A stretch of 64,000 nt of DNA from Firmicutes bacterium HGW-Firmicutes-14 (lineage in GTDB: Bacteria; Bacillota; Thermincolia; Thermincolales; UBA2595): the NCBI GenBank assembly GCA_002840275.1, contig PHAB01000007.1, positions 1 through 64,000 of the forward strand, given 5' to 3'. A program made the position numbers and the translations under genes. This document shows positions 60,179 to 64,000 of this stretch, piece by piece (the first letter of the stretch is position 1; each line of letters begins with the position of its first letter). The notes below the pieces were generated by a model. It was not told where the DNA came from and searched no databases. It was given only the letters and a program-made list of their open reading frames with translations.

Positions 60179-61882
60179 ATGCTGACCGAAGATTTTCTGT
60201 CTGCAGCCAAGGGGGAAAGGACCGCTGACCTGGCGCTGAGAAACGCCAGGGTGATAAACGTTTTTTCGGGGGAAATCCTGGAAACCGATATAGCGATATA
60301 TAAAGGTCACATAGCGGGTTTCGGGGATTATGACGCTCATATGGAGCACGACCTGGAGGGGCGCTATGCTGCCCCGGGTTTTATTGACAGTCACATTCAT
60401 ATTGAGAGTTCGATGCTCCTGCCGCATAATTTCGGCAGGGTTGTCATCAGGTGGGGGACCACAACTGTTGTCACTGACCCCCACGAAATAGCAAATGTTC
60501 TTGGGATTGACGGGATAAGGCTTATGCAGGCCAGTGCGGAACTGGGCCCTGTGGATGTAAGAATAATGGTTCCTTCGTGTGTGCCGGCAACTGACATGGA
60601 AACAGCAGGGGCCCAGCTGGGTGCTGCTGAAATAGAACGCCTTTTAAAAGAGACCGGTATAATCGGCTTAGCAGAAATGATGAACTTTCCCGGGGTGGTC
60701 AACAGGTTCCCTGATGTTCTTGAAAAAATAAGGGCAGCTTGGGGCCGGCCAATAGATGGGCATGCACCGGGCCTTGTCGGTAAAGACCTGAATACATATG
60801 TGGCAGCGGGCATATCATCAGATCATGAATGTACTTCTTTAGAAGAAGCCTGTGCAAAACTGCGGGCCGGGATGTATATTATGATCAGGGAAGGGTCAAC
60901 CGCCAAGAATCTTGAAACCCTTCTCCCGGCAGTCAATGAACGCAATGCTTCAAGGTTTATGCTGGTTACCGATGATGCCAACCCGGAAGACCTGCTGCAT
61001 GGGCACCTGAATCTAACCCTGAAAAAGGCTGTCGCCCTTGGATTGGATCCGGTTACCGCACTGCGCATGGTGACAATTAATCCTGCCCAGTATTTTGGGT
61101 TCAGAACAGCAGGCGCGTTAGGACCGGGTTATCAGGCCGACGTAGTGGTATTGGATGACCTGACGGAATTTAAACCATACAGGGTGTACAAAAAGGGTAC
61201 TGTAGTTGCCCGGGAGGGGATTCCGGTTAAGGACTGGCCTCTGAAAAACTTTCCTGTTATGACCAGTATGAATGTTACCCTTCCGGAAGAACCTTTCAAA
61301 ATAAAGGCAAGAAAGGATAATGTAAAGGTAATCGGAATAATTCCCGGACAGATTGTTACCCGGAACCTGTCAGAAACACCGAAAATAATTGATGGGAATG
61401 CGGTTTCAGACATAGATAAAGACCTTCTTAAAGTGGCAGTTGTTGAGAGACATACAGGATCCGGAAATGTTGGGCTGGGGTTTGTACATGGATTTGGCCT
61501 GAAGAAAGGGGCTCTGGCTTCTTCTGTTGCCCATGACAGCCATAATATTATAGTTGTGGGGACTGATGACCATGACATGGAGAAGGCTGTTCAGGAAATA
61601 ATTAATATGGGTGGCGGCCTGACCGTTGTCGGAGAAGGACGGGTTTTGGCCAGGCTCCCGCTCCCCGTTGCGGGACTTATGTCGGCAGATGAAGTAAACA
61701 CCGTTTTGAAAGGGATAAATGAACTTAAAAAAGAAGCCCGTGCTTTGGGCTGTATCCTGGATGAGCCTTTTATGGCCCTGTCTTTCCTCTCCCTGCCGGT
61801 CATACCTGACCTGAAACTCACAGATAAAGGCCTTGTGGATGTGGGCAAATTTAAGTTTGTCCCTCTCTTTGGAAAAGATTAA
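60179..61882 (+). CDS. ade: adenine deaminase
   Basis: Converts adenine to hypoxanthine in purine salvage. The 567-residue amidohydrolase has P-G-F-I-D-S-H-I-H-I-E-S-S near residue 63, D-P-H-E-I-A-N-V near 102 and H-A-P-G near 198, all metal-site motifs of bacterial Ade. AAGGTGGGG precedes ATG 60179. Confidence 0.95.
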   Translation: MLTEDFLSAAKGERTADLALRNARVINVFSGEILETDIAIYKGHIAGFGDYDAHMEHDLEGRYAAPGFIDSHIHIESSMLLPHNFGRVVIRWGTTTVVTDPHEIANVLGIDGIRLMQASAELGPVDVRIMVPSCVPATDMETAGAQLGAAEIERLLKETGIIGLAEMMNFPGVVNRFPDVLEKIRAAWGRPIDGHAPGLVGKDLNTYVAAGISSDHECTSLEEACAKLRAGMYIMIREGSTAKNLETLLPAVNERNASRFMLVTDDANPEDLLHGHLNLTLKKAVALGLDPVTALRMVTINPAQYFGFRTAGALGPGYQADVVVLDDLTEFKPYRVYKKGTVVAREGIPVKDWPLKNFPVMTSMNVTLPEEPFKIKARKDNVKVIGIIPGQIVTRNLSETPKIIDGNAVSDIDKDLLKVAVVERHTGSGNVGLGFVHGFGLKKGALASSVAHDSHNIIVVGTDDHDMEKAVQEIINMGGGLTVVGEGRVLARLPLPVAGLMSADEVNTVLKGINELKKEARALGCILDEPFMALSFLSLPVIPDLKLTDKGLVDVGKFKFVPLFGKD

Positions 61883-61998
61883 AACTATATCGTCCTCTTT
61901 TTGCTGATAAGACAGATCCAACCTCCGTTCTGCTGTTTATGAATAATATTAACTGGGCACCATATTCATGGACCAACTAACGAGACGGAGGGATATGT

Positions 61999-62223
61999 AT
62001 GGAAATATTTCTGCGAGGACGGGTGCCCTGGGAGGCGGGACCTAATTTAAAAGAAATGACTGACGAAGTCGGGATAGACATGGACCGGTTCGTGGAAGCA
62101 ATCGGGGCAAATAAATCTGACATGGAGATGGCATCAGAATTTGGAGTCAGTGAAAAGACAATTGAATCTTTAAGAGAGCATTTTTTCCGTAAGGGGCTGG
62201 GTACCACCGTCGGCCAGGATTAA
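61999..62223 (+). CDS. small helix-turn-helix-like protein
   Basis: A 74-residue protein; residues 35-60 (M-E-M-A-S-E-F-G-V-S-E-K-T-I-E-S-L-R) fit a helix-turn-helix pattern. The rest is unrecognised. GAGACGGAGGG precedes ATG 61999. May be a small DNA-binding regulator; no target is evident. Confidence 0.6.
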   Translation: MEIFLRGRVPWEAGPNLKEMTDEVGIDMDRFVEAIGANKSDMEMASEFGVSEKTIESLREHFFRKGLGTTVGQD

Positions 62224-62229
62224 AAACAT

Positions 62230-62287
62230 AGGGGAATAGTTATTCCGGTAATGGTATTTTCACCATGGACCTGAATACTATTCCCCT
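62230..62287. terminator. convergent terminator with inner hairpin
   Basis: AGGGGAATAGT-ATTC (62230-62245, one bulged T) pairs with 62273-62287; inside, ATGGT (near 62251) and ACCAT (near 62262) form a second stem. A T-run follows on the minus-strand side, so it fits best as the terminator of the minus-strand gene and serves both converging genes. Confidence 0.6.
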
Positions 62288-62304
62288 GAATACTATACCC
62301 CTTC

Positions 62305-62496
62305 TTAATCGGCATTGACCCAGCCCCAGCTTTCAACAGGCTCATCAGGGGCTTCTTTTTTTTCGTCAGTCCGGTTGTTTTTAGTCTCGTTTTCATCGTA
62401 ACCGTAAAAAGCGTCAGATGAATAAATCGGGTCGGTATAGTAATTTACTGACACATTAGGTGGTGGATAAGGAGATTTTTTCCTGTTTTTTTTCAT
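62305..62496 (-). CDS. small Pro/Tyr-rich protein, unknown
   Basis: A 63-residue, highly hydrophilic protein with a basic, Pro-rich start (K-S-P-Y-P-P-P-N), Tyr-rich middle and acidic end, reminiscent of spore-coat-like or disordered proteins, but without a known family. The only strong Shine-Dalgarno (complement of 62513-62519) is well placed for an ATG at 62503 that opens a different, 15-codon frame, not for this ATG 62496. Either translation is coupled or the gene is not real. Confidence 0.4.
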   Translation of the reverse strand: MKKNRKKSPYPPPNVSVNYYTDPIYSSDAFYGYDENETKNNRTDEKKEAPDEPVESWGWVNAD

Positions 62497-62625
62497 CTTT
62501 CATGAAGAAAATCACCTCCAGTTACATAATATTATATTTCATTGAATAATCCAATATACAGAAACAGAGGATAAAAACAATCAGTGGAGAAATATAAAAA
62601 CAATGAAGAAGAGGAGTTAAAGACT

Positions 62626-63021
62626 GTGTTTAGATGGATAGCGTTTTTTACGATTATACCGGTAACTGAAATAATTATTTATGTGCAGTTGGGCCAATAT
62701 ATAGGAGTGTTACCTACCCTTGTGCTTATCCTGGGAACAGGAGCGGCTGGGGTCATCCTTACCAGGCAGCAGGGATTTTATATCTTGGCAAAGGTAAAGG
62801 AAGAACTCCGGATGGGCTCAGTGCCGGGCAACCAACTGCTTGAGGGGCTGCTTGTGCTTATAGGGGCTGTGCTGCTTATTACCCCCGGACTTTTAACCGA
62901 TATTACCGGTTTTATCGTTTTGTTTCCCTTTACCCGGGTATATATACGGGAAATCCTGAAACGAAAACTGAGGAAATGGGTCAATGAAGGTAAAATTGAC
63001 ATATATTTTCATACCCGTTAA
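62626..63021 (+). CDS. fxsA: FxsA-family membrane protein
   Basis: A 131-residue membrane protein with several helices and the family G-x-x-L-L-I-T-P-G-L-L-T-D motif near residue 86, where the E. coli relative counters phage exclusion by F. An in-frame GTG lies at 62584, but GAGGAG with a 9-base spacer and the family N-terminus favour GTG 62626. Confidence 0.85.
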   Translation: MFRWIAFFTIIPVTEIIIYVQLGQYIGVLPTLVLILGTGAAGVILTRQQGFYILAKVKEELRMGSVPGNQLLEGLLVLIGAVLLITPGLLTDITGFIVLFPFTRVYIREILKRKLRKWVNEGKIDIYFHTR

Positions 63022-63147
63022 CAGCGATAAATCGAGGATAAGTCGCGAATAAATCAATATATTAATATAGCGCATTAAACATTTTTTTGATATAATTATC
63101 AAAATAAAGCAGAGGCAGTATGAAACAGAGAAGGGGGAGATAAAATT

Positions 63148-64000
63148 TTGGAGGAACGCATTCTGAAAGAAGGCCTGACATTTGATGATGTATTATTAGT
63201 CCCGGCAAAGTCAGAAGTATTGCCCAGGGATGTTGATACTTCCACATATCTGACCAAGAGGATCCGTCTTAGTATTCCCTTAATGAGCGCCGGGATGGAT
63301 ACGGTGACAGAGGCCCGCCTGGCCATAGCTATTGCCCGGGAAGGCGGGATAGGTATCATCCATAAGAATATGACTATCGAAAGACAGGCCTTGGAAGTAG
63401 ATAAGGTTAAACGCTCCGAACACGGGGTAATTACTGACCCGATATTCCTTTCACCGGACCACCCGGTAACCGATGCCCTGGAAATCATGGAACGGTACCG
63501 GATTTCCGGGGTGCCCATAACTGTGGATAATGTCCTGGTAGGAATCCTTACCAACCGGGATTTAAGGTTTGAGACAGACTATTCCAAGAGTATCAAGGAA
63601 GTTATGACCAGGGATGGCCTGATTACTGCCCCGGTGGGGACGACCCTGGAACAGGCCAAAGAGATACTTTGGCAGCACAAAGTTGAGAAGCTTCCGATAG
63701 TGGACAGCCAGAACCACCTCAAAGGCCTTATCACAATAAAAGATATTGAGAAGGCCAGGATATATCCCAATTCTGCCAAGGACAGCAAGGGCAGGCTGCT
63801 GGTAGGGGCGGCGGTAGGTGTTTCCAAAGACATGATGGAACGGGTGGAAGCATTGGTTAATTCCAGGGTGGACATCCTTTGTGTGGATACTGCCCACGGG
63901 CATTCAAAGGGAGTGCTTGATGCAGTTCACATGATAAAATCCAAGTATCCGGGTGTAGACATTGTAGCCGGTAACGTGGGTACCGCCGGAGCAACCAGGG
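63148..64000 (+). CDS. guaB: IMP dehydrogenase, 5' part
   Basis: NAD-dependent oxidation of IMP to XMP, the committed step of guanine nucleotide synthesis. Bases to 64000 encode 284 codons: the start of the barrel ([19 protein letters not shown]), two CBS domains (residues about 90-205) and the barrel up to G-N-V-G-T. The catalytic Cys loop lies beyond the window. The start is TTG 63148 behind AAGGGGGAGA (63131-63140); a TATAAT at 63091-63096 may belong to its promoter. Confidence 0.95.
   Translation, partial: MEERILKEGLTFDDVLLVPAKSEVLPRDVDTSTYLTKRIRLSIPLMSAGMDTVTEARLAIAIAREGGIGIIHKNMTIERQALEVDKVKRSEHGVITDPIFLSPDHPVTDALEIMERYRISGVPITVDNVLVGILTNRDLRFETDYSKSIKEVMTRDGLITAPVGTTLEQAKEILWQHKVEKLPIVDSQNHLKGLITIKDIEKARIYPNSAKDSKGRLLVGAAVGVSKDMMERVEALVNSRVDILCVDTAHGHSKGVLDAVHMIKSKYPGVDIVAGNVGTAGATR

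Overview
The window looks like a chromosomal segment of an endospore-forming, probably anaerobic Firmicute. Evidence for this is a spoVS gene with a sigma-H-like promoter, RNase Y, YmdB, RodZ, an IspH-S1 fusion, a TRAP-type trp leader, a B12 riboswitch, hydrogenase maturation genes and strong AGGAGG-type ribosome binding sites. Gene content and order point to Clostridia of the Peptococcaceae/Desulfotomaculales type; this placement is inference. Nearly all genes lie on the plus strand. No rRNA, tRNA, CRISPR array, prophage or transposase gene was seen.

Bases 1-16,000 form an aromatic amino acid supercluster: a HutP-family RNA-binding protein behind its own terminator-bearing leader, aroH, a leader with eleven (G/T)AG triplets (TRAP site) and a terminator/antiterminator pair, then trpEGDCFBA, two paralogous DAHP synthases, tyrA, aroA, cmk and ispH-S1. 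A 329-bp nested palindromic element sits between trpD and trpC. Bases 16,000-34,600 hold a lone minus-strand SIR2-like gene, an HTH-PfkB protein with an altered catalytic loop, mnmH, rodZ, yajQ, a YgiQ radical SAM gene, rimO, pgsA, pgpA, a thioesterase, a phospholipase D-like protein, an FtsH-like membrane protease that lacks the usual external domain and is coupled to a single-pass membrane protein, cinA, a membrane phosphoesterase and a DEAD-box helicase. A second type of large palindrome lies after pgpA.

Bases 34,600-44,900 hold recA (consensus promoter plus LexA-like box), an inverted copy of the first palindromic element, recX, rny (apparently starting at ATT, behind a leader with two competing hairpins), ymdB, spoVS, a dipeptidase, an aminotransferase, a small coiled-coil gene, a cluster of three DnaA boxes, and a LysM protein. 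Bases 44,900-50,600 hold hypFCDE, a DUF3842-like gene and an HD-domain gene. Bases 50,700-59,700 are a late-cobalamin operon behind a B12 riboswitch: cobU, cobQ, cbiB, cbiA, cobO, cobS, a pduX-like kinase, cobD and cobC. The end holds a DUF1232-type protein, ade, small proteins, fxsA and the 5' part of guaB.

Most noteworthy are: the large nested palindromes without any ORF of their own, two of them clearly the same element in opposite orientation; the two different RNA-based control regions in the first 1.3 kb; the proposed split FtsH pair; the ATT start and attenuator-like leader of rny; the DnaA-box cluster far from any visible dnaA; and a set of intergenic hairpins that share arm and loop sequence.
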